Assembly (NCBI GenBank): GCA_016928115.1
Contig: JAFGLI010000006.1
Span: forward strand, 1 to 59,494
Direction of reading: 5' to 3'
Length of the DNA stretch: 59,494 bases
Source of the DNA: Candidatus Woesearchaeota archaeon
Lineage (GTDB): Archaea; Nanobdellota; Nanobdellia; Woesearchaeales; UBA9642
Shown: piece after piece, positions 31,402 to 40,218 of the stretch
Layout of the letters: every line of letters begins with the position of its first letter
Position numbering within the stretch: position 1 is the stretch's first letter
Program-made: the position numbers and the translations under genes
Notes under the pieces: model-generated
The model's input: only the letters and a program-made list of their open reading frames with translations
What the model was told of the DNA's origin: nothing
Databases searched by the model: none

Positions 31402-33033
31402 ATGTTTTTAAAAAAACCTAAGAGCAACAGAGTTAAGATATTTGACACAACTTTAAGGGATGGAGAACAATCGCCCGGAGCAAGCATGACGCTTGAGGAA
31501 AAACTGGCAATAACGGATTATTTGGTAAAAATAAATGTTGATGTAATTGAAGCTGGGTTTCCTATATCATCTGAAGACGACAAAAAGGCTGTGGCTGAAA
31601 TTGCCAGGATTGTCCCTAAACATATTGAAGTTGCTGCATTAGCCAGAGTAAAGAAGGATGAAAAAGGCAGATTTCCGGATATTGATGCGGCTTATGATGC
31701 ATTGAAAGAATGCAAAAACCCAAGGCTTCATGTTTTTATAGGGACTTCTCCGCAGCATATTGAAGCTAAGTTTCCTGACCTTGGCTTAAAAGGAGTTGTT
31801 GAACTTGCAAAAGAAGGAATAAGATATGCAAAGAAATTATTTGGAAAAGATATTAAAATAGAATTTTCACCGGAAGATTTAGCAAGAACGCCTGATAAAG
31901 ACAGGAATTATGTTATAAAACAGATAGCAAAAGAGGGCGTTGATGTAATAAACTGCCCGGACACAACAGGATATGATGTCCCCCACAAATATGCAAAGAA
32001 AATAAGGTCTTCATACAGAATGGCAAATGGTTTTTTCAGAAGGTTTTTTGGCGGAAAAGAAACAGCAATAAGTGTGCACTGCCATAATGACTTAGGCATG
32101 GCAACTGCAAACTCCCTGGAAGCTGTTGCTTTGGGCAATGCAAGACAGATTGAATGCTCTATTTTAGGATTGGGTGAAAGGGGTGGAATGGCTGCTCTTG
32201 AACAGGTAGTCATGGCTATGAGAGTAAGAAAAGATATATTTGGTGAAGACGCTGTCCCTGATATAAAAACAAGATATTTCTTTGACGCCAGCAGAGAATT
32301 ATTGAATATAATAGATAATGATATGATAAGAGCCCCTGTTGTCGGAGATACATCATTTGCCCATGAAGCAGGAATACATCAACACGGGGAAATTAAAGGA
32401 AAAGAGAACAATATCCAAAGTGTCTATGAAATCATGAACCCAAGAGATGTAGGCTGGAAAGGAAACAAGTTTGTTCTTGGAAAGCACTCAGGATGGCATG
32501 CTGTTGAATTTAAACTAAATTCATTAGGTTATTCTCCGGATTCTATAAATGAGAATGAAGCTAAAGAAATCAGCAGGGAAGTGAAAAAACTTGCTGACCA
32601 GAAGAAGTATGTTTATGATAGTAACATTGATGATATTATGATTGCTAAAGGCAAAGCCCCTCATATAAACAAATATGAAGTGGTGCAGTGGATATCAAAA
32701 GACAGAAAGGATGGAACTCCTGTTGTAAGAATCAAGATTGAAGGCGATAGAAAATGGTATAAAGGAAAAGGAGACGGCCTTGTGGATGCTGCAATTAATG
32801 CAATTAATGAAGCAACAGGCATAAAAAACAAAGAGCTTGTTTATTACAGGTCAAGAAACATGGGAACAGGCTCAGATGCTGTGGGCAAAGTTATGATAGG
32901 AGTGAAAGACTCAAACGGAAATGATTCATATCATAATGGTGTTGCAACAGGAACAGACCTTTTTGAAGTCTCAATCAGGGCTTATACCAATGCATTAAAC
33001 AGGATGAGAATGTATCATGCACTAAAGAAATAA
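31402..33033 (+). CDS. leuA: 2-isopropylmalate synthase
   Basis: This 543-residue protein begins its TIM barrel with KIFDTTLRDGEQSPGASM and continues with VHCHNDLGMATANSLEAV, GLGERGGMAALEQVVMAM and FAHEAGIHQHGEIKGKENNIQSVYEIMNPRDVGWKG. Residues ~430-543 form the C-terminal LeuA regulatory domain (VRIKIEGDRKWYKGKGDGLVDAAINAI), where leucine feedback acts. It condenses acetyl-CoA with 2-oxoisovalerate. Citramalate or homocitrate synthase are alternatives in this family. A GGAGG ribosome site (31388-31392) precedes the ATG. No other leucine-pathway gene is in the window. Confidence 0.9.
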   Translation: MFLKKPKSNRVKIFDTTLRDGEQSPGASMTLEEKLAITDYLVKINVDVIEAGFPISSEDDKKAVAEIARIVPKHIEVAALARVKKDEKGRFPDIDAAYDALKECKNPRLHVFIGTSPQHIEAKFPDLGLKGVVELAKEGIRYAKKLFGKDIKIEFSPEDLARTPDKDRNYVIKQIAKEGVDVINCPDTTGYDVPHKYAKKIRSSYRMANGFFRRFFGGKETAISVHCHNDLGMATANSLEAVALGNARQIECSILGLGERGGMAALEQVVMAMRVRKDIFGEDAVPDIKTRYFFDASRELLNIIDNDMIRAPVVGDTSFAHEAGIHQHGEIKGKENNIQSVYEIMNPRDVGWKGNKFVLGKHSGWHAVEFKLNSLGYSPDSINENEAKEISREVKKLADQKKYVYDSNIDDIMIAKGKAPHINKYEVVQWISKDRKDGTPVVRIKIEGDRKWYKGKGDGLVDAAINAINEATGIKNKELVYYRSRNMGTGSDAVGKVMIGVKDSNGNDSYHNGVATGTDLFEVSIRAYTNALNRMRMYHALKK

Positions 33034-33121
33034 TTTTTAGTTTATTTTATTTTTTGTCTTAATTTTAAAGTAGATAAAAATAAAAAAATTTATAAGTATG
33101 TTCTCGATTCTGTTTTATAAT

Positions 33122-33799
33122 ATGAGACCTAGTAAGATAATAAAAACAACTTTAGGTGCTATTGTTTTAGGATTGACTTTTGCCGGATGCAACAGCAAGG
33201 CCATAAAGCAAAATGAAGAAAAAGGATTTATAAAACTTGAAGAAGGATTAATAAAACACAATGAGAATGAGAAAAAATCAGAAATTCATTCTTATGAAGA
33301 AGAAATAAAATATATTCTTAATCTGAAGAAAATTGAAATCTGGAAAGAAAATTGTGAAGACTATATGGGACTTCACAGATTGATTAAAGAAAGAAGAAAT
33401 CCTCTGGAAATAATATCCAAAATAAGATATATTAATGGTAAATATTGTATAGATATTGTTAATAAGCATAAAAAAGTATGTTCTGAAACATTTGATAAAG
33501 GGAGAACTGAAATGCATAATCAGATAATTGAGGGAATTGGCCTTAATTCCATTGTAAATTCTGTTTTTAGTGAAGGCCTTGCCGGAATGATTTTAAAAGG
33601 AGAATATGGAAAAGCCGAAAATATGATAGAAACTGGGTTGTCAAGAAGTAGGGATATGAATCGTGAATTTGTGAATTCTATATTAATGAACTATCCTGAA
33701 ACAATGCCTGATTCCATTCCAGAAAAAATAAAAGAAACATTTAAAGAAGAATCAGATAAAATCGGAAAATTTCTGGCAGTAGAAGGATATACTTTCTGA
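33122..33799 (+). CDS. predicted lipoprotein, tandem paralogue 1
   Basis: The track start at 33098 is too close to the TATA box (AAATTTATAAG near 33088). The ATG at 33122 gives MRPSKIIKTTLGAIVLGLTFAGC, a lipoprotein signal with lipobox TFAGC. The mature ~200 residues are helical (EIWKENCEDYMGLHRLIKE ... CSETFDKG ... NREFVNSILMNYPETMPDSIPEKIKETF). The next gene is a clear paralogue. It is likely anchored outside the cell membrane; function unknown. Confidence 0.7.
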   Translation: MRPSKIIKTTLGAIVLGLTFAGCNSKAIKQNEEKGFIKLEEGLIKHNENEKKSEIHSYEEEIKYILNLKKIEIWKENCEDYMGLHRLIKERRNPLEIISKIRYINGKYCIDIVNKHKKVCSETFDKGRTEMHNQIIEGIGLNSIVNSVFSEGLAGMILKGEYGKAENMIETGLSRSRDMNREFVNSILMNYPETMPDSIPEKIKETFKEESDKIGKFLAVEGYTF

Positions 33800-33813
33800 T
33801 AAAAAAGAAGAAG

Positions 33814-34464
33814 ATGGGACTTACTAATATAATAAAAACAAGTTTAACCACAATTATTCTAGGATTGGCTTTTAGTGGATGTAAATGTGATGCACCAAAA
33901 TGGACTGAAAAATTAGCAAAATCTCACCATAGTACTGAGAAAAAATTAATCTTTTCTTCTGAAAAAGAGATGATAAATGAAATAAATAGGGTAGCAGTTG
34001 AAATCTGGACAGAAACTTGCGAGGACTATGTTGAGCTTCATGATTTGATTAAGTATGAAAGACCTGCTTATGAAATAGAATGGAAACTGGATCAGATTAA
34101 ATGGGAATACTCTTTAAAAGCATCTGAAGAATACAAAGAAGTATGTTCTGAAGCCCGCAAAAATGGCAAACCTGAAATAGCTGATTCAATATCTAAAGTA
34201 ATAGAACGTAATTCCAATATAAATTCTAATTTTTGTTGTTTTCTTAATACCCTTATCCAGTTAGGAGCATACACCATAGCAGAAGATTTTTTAGAGGATA
34301 AGCTGATGGAAACCAAGTATGTAATGCGCGAATTTGTTGACTCAACATTAGTAAAATACAAAGAACAATTACCAGACTCCCTTTCAGAAGAGATAAAAAG
34401 AACATATGAGAAAGGTTCAGAAAAAATTAACTTAATTTTGATAAGAGAGGGACATTTAATATAA
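33814..34464 (+). CDS. predicted lipoprotein, tandem paralogue 2
   Basis: The 216 residues start MGLTNIIKTSLTTIILGLAFSGC with lipobox AFSGC. Shared features with paralogue 1 are EIWTETCEDYVELHDLIK, a conserved second Cys (EVCSEARKNGK), MREFVDSTLVKY and LPDSLSEEIKRTYEKGSEKI. The two genes are 14 bases apart and came from a tandem duplication followed by strong divergence. The paired Cys in ETCEDY and EVCSEA may form a disulfide. Function unknown. Confidence 0.7.
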   Translation: MGLTNIIKTSLTTIILGLAFSGCKCDAPKWTEKLAKSHHSTEKKLIFSSEKEMINEINRVAVEIWTETCEDYVELHDLIKYERPAYEIEWKLDQIKWEYSLKASEEYKEVCSEARKNGKPEIADSISKVIERNSNINSNFCCFLNTLIQLGAYTIAEDFLEDKLMETKYVMREFVDSTLVKYKEQLPDSLSEEIKRTYEKGSEKINLILIREGHLI

Positions 34465-34499
34465 AAAAATAGATTTTTCTTTTAAGAATATTTTTTCCT

Positions 34500-34904
34500 T
34501 CAAACCCCAATCAACTCTTCAAAACTCAATCCCAATAATTTAGCCTTTTCATATTCAAAGACAAAACTCTTGTCTGTTTCCTTTAGGTCTTCTAATGTTA
34601 AGAAAATCCAGTCTTTATTCTTATTGTCCTTGTTGGTGAACTTTACAGCCACCCACGGCTCAACTCCGAAGATATTTGCGAACTGCCTGAGTTCATTTAC
34701 CTCTTTTCTCGTTAAATACTTATTATTGGACTTTGTAGTCTTGCATTCAATCGCTATTTTTTTAATATTATTTCCTGCCAGAATATCCGGAGAGGGATAT
34801 TTCATACTTCCGGAACCTGCTATCCTTACAGCCATCCACCCGTTATTATTAAACTTATGGACTAATTCTCTTTCTGCATCAATACCTTTTGACTTTCTCG
34901 ACAT
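34500..34904 (-). CDS. hjc: Holliday junction resolvase Hjc
   Basis: The 134 residues match archaeal Hjc: KGIDAERELVHKFNNNGWMAVRIAGSGS, SPDILAGNNIKKIAIECKTTKS (catalytic D...ExK) and PWVAVKF. It resolves four-way junctions in recombination. Its 5' end overlaps the upstream RecB-like nuclease gene by 43 bases, so the two nucleases are tightly coupled. Confidence 0.94.
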   Translation of the reverse strand: MSRKSKGIDAERELVHKFNNNGWMAVRIAGSGSMKYPSPDILAGNNIKKIAIECKTTKSNNKYLTRKEVNELRQFANIFGVEPWVAVKFTNKDNKNKDWIFLTLEDLKETDKSFVFEYEKAKLLGLSFEELIGV

Positions 34905-35581
34905 TTTCTAAAACTTTTGTTTTTGGAAATGCTCAGGAACCTTTGTTCCCGACATTTTTTTATTGCCTTATCCAGAAACTCCATCCTGGGGTTGAAAATA
35001 AATGCATTATGCCTGTCAAAATACCCGCACCTGAATTTATTTAATTCCATCTGAGTTCTTTTGGCAAGCATCAAAGCATAGAAATAAACCTGTGTTGAGG
35101 CATATTTCTCCCTGTGGGCATTAGGCTTGTAGTCCCATATCTCTATCTTATCATCATTCACTCTTAATAAATCAATATGGCCTGACAAAACCTCGTCCGT
35201 ATTAAATATATTCTCAAAATTATTCATCTCCACAGGCTTTATCCATATAGGAACCTCAACACCTATTGTATTTTTATCATGCTGAAGCATAAAAACCTGG
35301 ACATTGCTGTGGGCTGTCTGGTAATTATTCCATTTCAGGCCTTTCTCTGCCCATTTACATATATCATGAGTCCTCAATGATTTTGCCCTTATCCCTAAAT
35401 CCAGTTTTAACTTGCTTGACCTCGGCCCTTTATTGAAATGCTCATCCGGGCAGTCATCAAATATATTTTCAAGATAATCCTTTAGTTCAGAAAAACCATT
35501 CTCGCATAATTTATTTGTTTTCGCAGAATGTATCCTGTAATGGTAAAACCACCCGTGGGCAAAAGATTTGTGTTTTATCAT
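34862..35581 (-). CDS. RecB/Cas4-like PD-(D/E)XK nuclease domain protein
   Basis: The 239 residues carry the PD-(D/E)XK core: VLSGHIDLLRVNDDKIEIWDYKPNAHREKYASTQVYFYALMLAKRT, with Asp in GHIDLL, the Asp-x-Lys in DYKP and a QxxxY helix. The N-terminal half is helical with HDICKWAEKGLKWNN. It lacks the four-Cys iron-sulfur signature of Cas4. Overlap with hjc suggests joint action on recombination or repair intermediates. No CRISPR locus is near. Confidence 0.8.
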   Translation of the reverse strand: MIKHKSFAHGWFYHYRIHSAKTNKLCENGFSELKDYLENIFDDCPDEHFNKGPRSSKLKLDLGIRAKSLRTHDICKWAEKGLKWNNYQTAHSNVQVFMLQHDKNTIGVEVPIWIKPVEMNNFENIFNTDEVLSGHIDLLRVNDDKIEIWDYKPNAHREKYASTQVYFYALMLAKRTQMELNKFRCGYFDRHNAFIFNPRMEFLDKAIKKCREQRFLSISKNKSFRKCRESQKVLMQKEN

Positions 35582-35648
35582 ATTTTTATTTTTGTTTTCT
35601 TGTTATATAAATTTTTCGTTGAAGAATTCAATCTTAAAATATATTTGA

Positions 35649-35951
35649 TTAACTAAGATTATTCCTGCTCTCATTAATATTCTCTATACAGCTTTTTTTA
35701 AACTCCTGATCAAAAGAACATTGAAAATTTCTGACTTTACAATCTCTGTTACATGCATATTCAGGAAGCCATTCACATGTAGTTGTTACATCACCAAAAA
35801 TATTCTTAGCTGAACAAATTTGACCTGAACATCCGCTAGTGTGACACTGAAAATCAAAAAATGCAATATTAAAAATAGGTAAAACAATTATTATAATAAC
35901 CAATATTAAAATTACAATACCAACAATTAAAATAATATTTTTTTTGTTCAT
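35649..35951 (-). CDS. membrane-anchored eight-cysteine-cluster protein
   Basis: The track start is probably too early; MNKKNIILIVGIVILILVIII at 35951 gives a single N-terminal membrane anchor. The ~75-residue outside domain has CHTSGCSGQICSAKN, TTCEWLPEYACNRDCKVRNFQC and KKSC, the GCSGQxC...TTCEWxPEYAC pattern of eight-cysteine-cluster proteins. Disulfide pairs are likely. Function unknown. A minus-strand TATA-like sequence (ATTTATATAT) lies about 20-30 bases upstream of this start. Confidence 0.72.
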   Translation of the reverse strand: MNKKNIILIVGIVILILVIIIIVLPIFNIAFFDFQCHTSGCSGQICSAKNIFGDVTTTCEWLPEYACNRDCKVRNFQCSFDQEFKKSCIENINESRNNLS

Positions 35952-36019
35952 ATTATTTTTACTTTTGAAAATATATAAATCTTTGTATTCTCTAATCAAA
36001 AAATCAAAACTCTTTACGG

Positions 36020-36058
36020 GTGACTACAAAAATAGAAAAATATTTAAATGTGGTCACC
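36020..36058. repeat. left composite inverted repeat of the Fic unit
   Basis: The outer part GTGACTACAA and inner part ATGTGGTCACC are exact reverse complements of the corresponding parts of the right repeat (36969-37008). Each end also carries its own GGTGAC/GTCACC inverted pair about 28 bp apart. The Fic start codon is 12 bp inside the left repeat. Confidence 0.8.
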
Positions 36059-36069
36059 TTATATATATT

Positions 36070-36981
36070 ATGTTCATAGAAAAAAGAAAAACCAGAACAG
36101 GTATTAAATATTATTTGGCTCATTCTTATAGAGATAAAGATAAGATAAAGAAAATAAGAAAATACTTAGGTAGAAATCTCTCTAAAAAAGAATTAATTAA
36201 AAAAAGAAAAGAAGCAGAAAAAGAGATTAAGAAAAAAATAAAAGAGATTAGAACTGAAGTATTTAATTTTTCCCTTAAGCCAGAAGAAATAAAAAAACTC
36301 AATAAACTCTCTGAAGTCGAAATATATCACTTAGATAAAAAAGACTGGAAGAGATTTACAGAAGATTTTGTTTATAACACAAATGCTATTGAAGGCTCCA
36401 CGGTCAATCTAAATGAAGTAAAAACCATACTCCAAAAGAAACCAAAAATAAAAAACAGTGAAGAAAAAGAAACTCTGAATGTTGCTGAAGCAATAAAATT
36501 TATTAAAAATACAAATAAAACTTTGTCTTTATATCTTATAAAAGAAATTCATAAAATTTGTTTTAAAGGCTCTAAACCATTTGCAGGAGAATTTAGAGAT
36601 AAAGAAGTAGTAATTAGAAATTCAAAAGGAGAAATAATCCATCACAGTGTTTCTTCAGATAACATAGAAGGGTATATGAAAGAAATTATTGAATGGTATA
36701 AAGAGAATAAAAATAATTTTAACCCAATAGTCTTAGCTTCAATTATCCATAATCAATTTGAGCATATTCATCCTTTTGAAGATGGAAATGGCCGAGTTGG
36801 AAGACTTTTATTGAATTTTGTTCTATTGAGGAATAATTATCCCCCAATTAATATTTATCTAGAAGATAGAAAAGAATATTATGATTGTTTAAAGCAATAT
36901 TCTGATAAACAAAAAATTAAACCAACTGTTAAATTTTTAATAAAACAATACAAAAAAACATTAGATAAGGTGACCACATAA
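36070..36981 (+). CDS. Fic-domain AMPylase
   Basis: The track start is far upstream; the ATG at 36070 gives MFIEKRKTRTGIKYYLAHSYRD and 303 residues. The Fic catalytic loop is intact: HIHPFEDGNGRVGRLL (HxFxDGNGRxxR). The N-terminal inhibitory motif (S/T)xxxE is visible in YNTNAIEGST, so activity is likely self-restrained. Fic proteins transfer AMP or similar groups to Thr/Tyr. The last codons (KVTT) lie inside the right inverted repeat. Very AT-rich codons and bracketing repeats suggest an acquired unit. Confidence 0.9.
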   Translation: MFIEKRKTRTGIKYYLAHSYRDKDKIKKIRKYLGRNLSKKELIKKRKEAEKEIKKKIKEIRTEVFNFSLKPEEIKKLNKLSEVEIYHLDKKDWKRFTEDFVYNTNAIEGSTVNLNEVKTILQKKPKIKNSEEKETLNVAEAIKFIKNTNKTLSLYLIKEIHKICFKGSKPFAGEFRDKEVVIRNSKGEIIHHSVSSDNIEGYMKEIIEWYKENKNNFNPIVLASIIHNQFEHIHPFEDGNGRVGRLLLNFVLLRNNYPPINIYLEDRKEYYDCLKQYSDKQKIKPTVKFLIKQYKKTLDKVTT

Positions 36982-37008
36982 AAATAAATAGTTAATAATT
37001 GTAGTCAC
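36969..37008. repeat. right composite inverted repeat of the Fic unit
   Basis: GGTGACCACAT and TTGTAGTCAC are exact reverse complements of the left-end blocks, with a diverged AT-rich middle. It overlaps the Fic 3' end. I see no target-site duplication. Confidence 0.8.
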
Positions 37009-37041
37009 TTTTTTAAAAATACATATTATTTTATATTTTAA

Positions 37042-39234
37042 TCAAGCAAGAATATCCTCAATATTGGAATCCTTGGTAAAAAGGAATGTCCTTTTTATAT
37101 TTCTTGTAGTTCTTGTATACTCCCTTAATTTCCTTAGGTCCTTAACAGGAATTATATGTATATCACCTTCAGGAGACTCTTTTATGCTTTTCCTTAAGCT
37201 ATTGTTTGTTTTTATCTCTATCTTTGTTTCTTTTGGGAACCTTGATTCATACACTAATTTTTCTATATGGTATTTTGCCTTATCACCCTTTCTTTTCGTG
37301 GATATTACCCATATGTTTATAGTGCCTTTCCAGTTCATATACAGCTTAAGGGCAGTGAGCATGGCAAGGTCAAAGTCCCTTTTTTCATATACCATTTTAT
37401 GTATTAAGTCATCAGTCAGCCATATATGGATATCTTTCTGTGACCCAAGGCCCAGTTCCTCATTCTTGTCAAAAAACATAAGACCGACATCAACTTCCTG
37501 AATAGTATTGTATATTTTCTCAAGTTCTTTTTTTGTAAAATTGTCAGGGCCTGCAGGTATTAATAATATGTTGGGGTGGAAAAACTGGCCTTCTATTGTC
37601 TCAAGGGCAATGCATATTCCCTCCATGTAATTTTCCGAGGAAACATGGGCATATGAGCTGAATATTCCCTGCTGGCTGAATTTCTTTACAAGTTCAGGCA
37701 TTTCCTTAAGCTCCTTTTTCTTCTTTTTTTCATCTAATTTCTCCTTATCTACTGTCAAATCCTCTTCAAGCTCCATTCCTAAAACAGATATTATGCCGTT
37801 GGGATAAATAATTGACTTTATAAGAGGATATGTCCCAAGTATTTTCTCTGATGTTGTTGCAGGAAGCAGTATGCTCGGCTTCCATATATGCTTCTTTGAC
37901 TCATCTAAAAAAGTTACTTCTTTTGCAGCCCATTCAGACAGGGCAGAAAACAAGCCTGACCTTACAAATCCTTTTTTTATATGAAGATGCCTCTTTACTA
38001 AAGCAAGATAAGTAATGAAAAGTGCCATTAATGCTATAGTTCCAGCCATGACATTAAGCGAAAACATTATGATTGTAGAGCCAAAAACACCATACAATGG
38101 TATTATCCTCGGCACCTTGAATGTCGGCCTGTAACTCGGCAGGTTTAAAGACTGCTCTATAAATACTACAAGATTAATCATGATATAAGTAATCAGAAAA
38201 AACATAGTTATGACGGGAGCAACTGTATTAATAGAGCCTACAAGCAGTATGGGTAGTATTATAATTGATGAAAAGAAAACAGCATTTCTTGGCTCTCCTT
38301 TGTCGGTTTTCCTTGCAAGTGTTTTTGAAGGAATTATCCTGTTCTCAGCAAGCGCCTGTAATACTCTTGTTGAAGCAATCCATGTTGTTAAAGCACTTGA
38401 AAATGTGGCTGCTAAAATACCAAATAATACCAGGGAGGGAACTGAAGAATAAAACAGAATTGCCAAATTATTATTCACTAATTCAGAAGGGTCTGCCACC
38501 TGGCCAAACCAGAGGATAATTATCAGATATATAACTGTGGTCACAGCGAGAGCAGACAACACCCCTTTTGGAATCTGTTTTTTGGGGTCAGTTAATTCTC
38601 CTGAAAGCCCTATTCCGGCCATTAATCCTGTAGCTGCAGGAAAAAACAGGGCAAACAAAGGCCAGAAGTTAGTCTTCATAGCCTGAATATTAAAAAAAGG
38701 AACTATTGCCCCATGGCTCCACCAGCTTCCGCCTGAAAGAACTGAAACCAAAGAGACCAGTATTAAAAGAAAAACCAGGAACTGGGCCCTTATGGCAAAG
38801 GATGTGCTTATGAATGTTGTAAGGAAAATAATAATAAAAAGGGCCAATAGAACATATATTCTCGGATGCATAGGAAAGATAACGCGCCATGTTTCAATAA
38901 AACCAAATAAATAAATACCCACTGAAAACACCTGCGCCAGAAACAAAGGTATGCCCACACTGCCCCCTATTTCTATACCTAATGTTGTTGATAATATAGA
39001 GAAAGCGCCTCCGCCGCCCATTTTTATGTTAGTCGTAATAGAACTTAATGATAAGCCTGTGGCAAATGTTATGGAAACAGCCAATAATAAAACTGCAATG
39101 CTGCCCACTATCCCTATAGAGCCAACTATGTAGCCAAGCCTTAAGAAAAGAATCACACCTATGATGCTGAGAAAGGTGGGGATAAAAACCCCCCTGAAAG
39201 AGCCGAATGTCCTTGAGCCTGTTGTGGGATACAT
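37042..39234 (-). CDS. APC-superfamily permease, cation-chloride-cotransporter-like
   Basis: The 730 residues begin FRGVFIPTFLSIIGVILFLRLGYIVGSIG, the first membrane segment characteristic of SLC12-like transporters. About 11-12 hydrophobic segments follow up to residue ~420, including GGGGAFSILSTTLGIEIGGSVGIPLFLAQV and FFPAATGLMAGIGLSGELTDPKKQIPKG. A soluble C-terminal domain of ~300 residues completes the cotransporter layout (GICIALETIEGQFFHPNILLIPAG, FDLAMLTALKLYMNWKGTINIWVIS). Amino acids or ions with chloride are possible substrates. Confidence 0.85.
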   Translation of the reverse strand: MYPTTGSRTFGSFRGVFIPTFLSIIGVILFLRLGYIVGSIGIVGSIAVLLLAVSITFATGLSLSSITTNIKMGGGGAFSILSTTLGIEIGGSVGIPLFLAQVFSVGIYLFGFIETWRVIFPMHPRIYVLLALFIIIFLTTFISTSFAIRAQFLVFLLILVSLVSVLSGGSWWSHGAIVPFFNIQAMKTNFWPLFALFFPAATGLMAGIGLSGELTDPKKQIPKGVLSALAVTTVIYLIIILWFGQVADPSELVNNNLAILFYSSVPSLVLFGILAATFSSALTTWIASTRVLQALAENRIIPSKTLARKTDKGEPRNAVFFSSIIILPILLVGSINTVAPVITMFFLITYIMINLVVFIEQSLNLPSYRPTFKVPRIIPLYGVFGSTIIMFSLNVMAGTIALMALFITYLALVKRHLHIKKGFVRSGLFSALSEWAAKEVTFLDESKKHIWKPSILLPATTSEKILGTYPLIKSIIYPNGIISVLGMELEEDLTVDKEKLDEKKKKKELKEMPELVKKFSQQGIFSSYAHVSSENYMEGICIALETIEGQFFHPNILLIPAGPDNFTKKELEKIYNTIQEVDVGLMFFDKNEELGLGSQKDIHIWLTDDLIHKMVYEKRDFDLAMLTALKLYMNWKGTINIWVISTKRKGDKAKYHIEKLVYESRFPKETKIEIKTNNSLRKSIKESPEGDIHIIPVKDLRKLREYTRTTRNIKRTFLFTKDSNIEDILA

Positions 39235-39335
39235 TAAAAACCTCTTTTTAATTTAACTATAGAAATAATTAAAACCTTAATATAAATATTTTTTGTTAAT
39301 AAGAGTACAAATATATTATTCCAATAATGTCTGCT

Positions 39336-39515
39336 TTAGTTTTTTGCCTGAATCTTCCTAAAAAAATTAATAAAAAACAGAACACTTGCAATTGAAACAA
39401 TTATGCCTCCATTTATATCTCCTCTATTAAAATAATGAAAGGTAGCAAATAGAAAAGCAATAGCTGAAACTAACCCTGGGTAAGGCCCAAAAAACCAAGA
39501 TTGTTTCTTTTTCAT
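39336..39515 (-). CDS. small two-TM membrane protein
   Basis: This 59-codon ORF is just under the track limit. It reads MKKKQSWFFGPYPGLVSAIAFLF, then FHYFNRGDINGGIIVSIASVLFFINFFRKI. Two hydrophobic helices with charged ends give a plausible membrane hairpin. A minus-strand TATA (GTTTATATT) lies about 30 bases upstream of the ATG. No family is recognised. Confidence 0.55.
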   Translation of the reverse strand: MKKKQSWFFGPYPGLVSAIAFLFATFHYFNRGDINGGIIVSIASVLFFINFFRKIQAKN

Positions 39516-39659
39516 ATACTTACATTAATTATTGAATAATATAAACATTTCGATAAGGCAGAATAAAATTGAATATAATTGTTATTATGTGTTTTTCTAC
39601 AAGAAAAATGCCGAAGCGAAGCATAAATACAGTATGAAGCAGGAGACGGTTTTAACTGA

Positions 39660-40028
39660 TTAAATAAAACTCATATAAATAAGCCATGCGCCAAGTAGAA
39701 TTAAGAAGATGGCACTAAGCCATTGTTTCTTTTTGAATCTCTGCGCTTGCTTATGTATAATCCCGGGAAAGCCTATTTTTGAAATACCTTTAAGTAAAGT
39801 TGACCAACCTAAAATAGTAATTACTACTTCCCAGCTTACAACCCAGACATTATGCAAAATTATGGTGACCAGTCCCATCAAGAAAGTAATATAACCGGTA
39901 GATATAACAAATGCTTTATCGTCAGTCATCTCTATAGTCCTACCTAATTGTTTTGTTATGATGAACAAAGAACCAAAAACAATAAAGAAACTGCCCCAAA
40001 GCCTTGCGAAAAAAATTGTGAGTTCCAT
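39660..40028 (-). CDS. hypothetical four-TM membrane protein
   Basis: The 122 residues contain about four hydrophobic segments (8-25, 42-60, 65-78 and 103-120), with WGSFFIVFGSLFIITKQLGRTIEM and GWSTLLKGISKIGFPG as linkers. The organisation resembles small integral membrane proteins of unknown role common in Patescibacteria and DPANN archaea. No catalytic motif is present. It is transcribed alone, divergently from the TA pair. Confidence 0.6.
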   Translation of the reverse strand: MELTIFFARLWGSFFIVFGSLFIITKQLGRTIEMTDDKAFVISTGYITFLMGLVTIILHNVWVVSWEVVITILGWSTLLKGISKIGFPGIIHKQAQRFKKKQWLSAIFLILLGAWLIYMSFI

Positions 40029-40161
40029 AGTTTTTATTTAATGATTAAAGTATATAATGTTTTCGGTTAAAAAGGCTTAGAGTAATATTGCACTTAATTC
40101 CTGTCATATTTATTTTTAGAGCTGAACTAAATCCATTGAACTGAGAAAAACGAAAGCTTTA

Positions 40162-40199
40162 TATAATATTTTATAATATTTTATTATAAATTATAATAA
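40162..40199. promoter_or_regulatory. operator-like repeats of the TA module
   Basis: Two direct copies of TATAATATTT (40162-40181) run into a perfect 19-bp palindrome TTATTATAA-A-TTATAATAA (40181-40199). This lies just upstream of the antitoxin gene and overlaps its promoter, as expected for TA autorepression. Confidence 0.55.
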
Positions 40200-40218
40200 A
40201 TAATAAGGTGAATATAAA

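Noticed and set aside
36000-37020. Target-site duplication around the Fic inverted repeats
   Set aside because: Flanking bases (TTTAC on the left, TTTTT on the right) do not match, so insertion by a known IS mechanism is not demonstrated.
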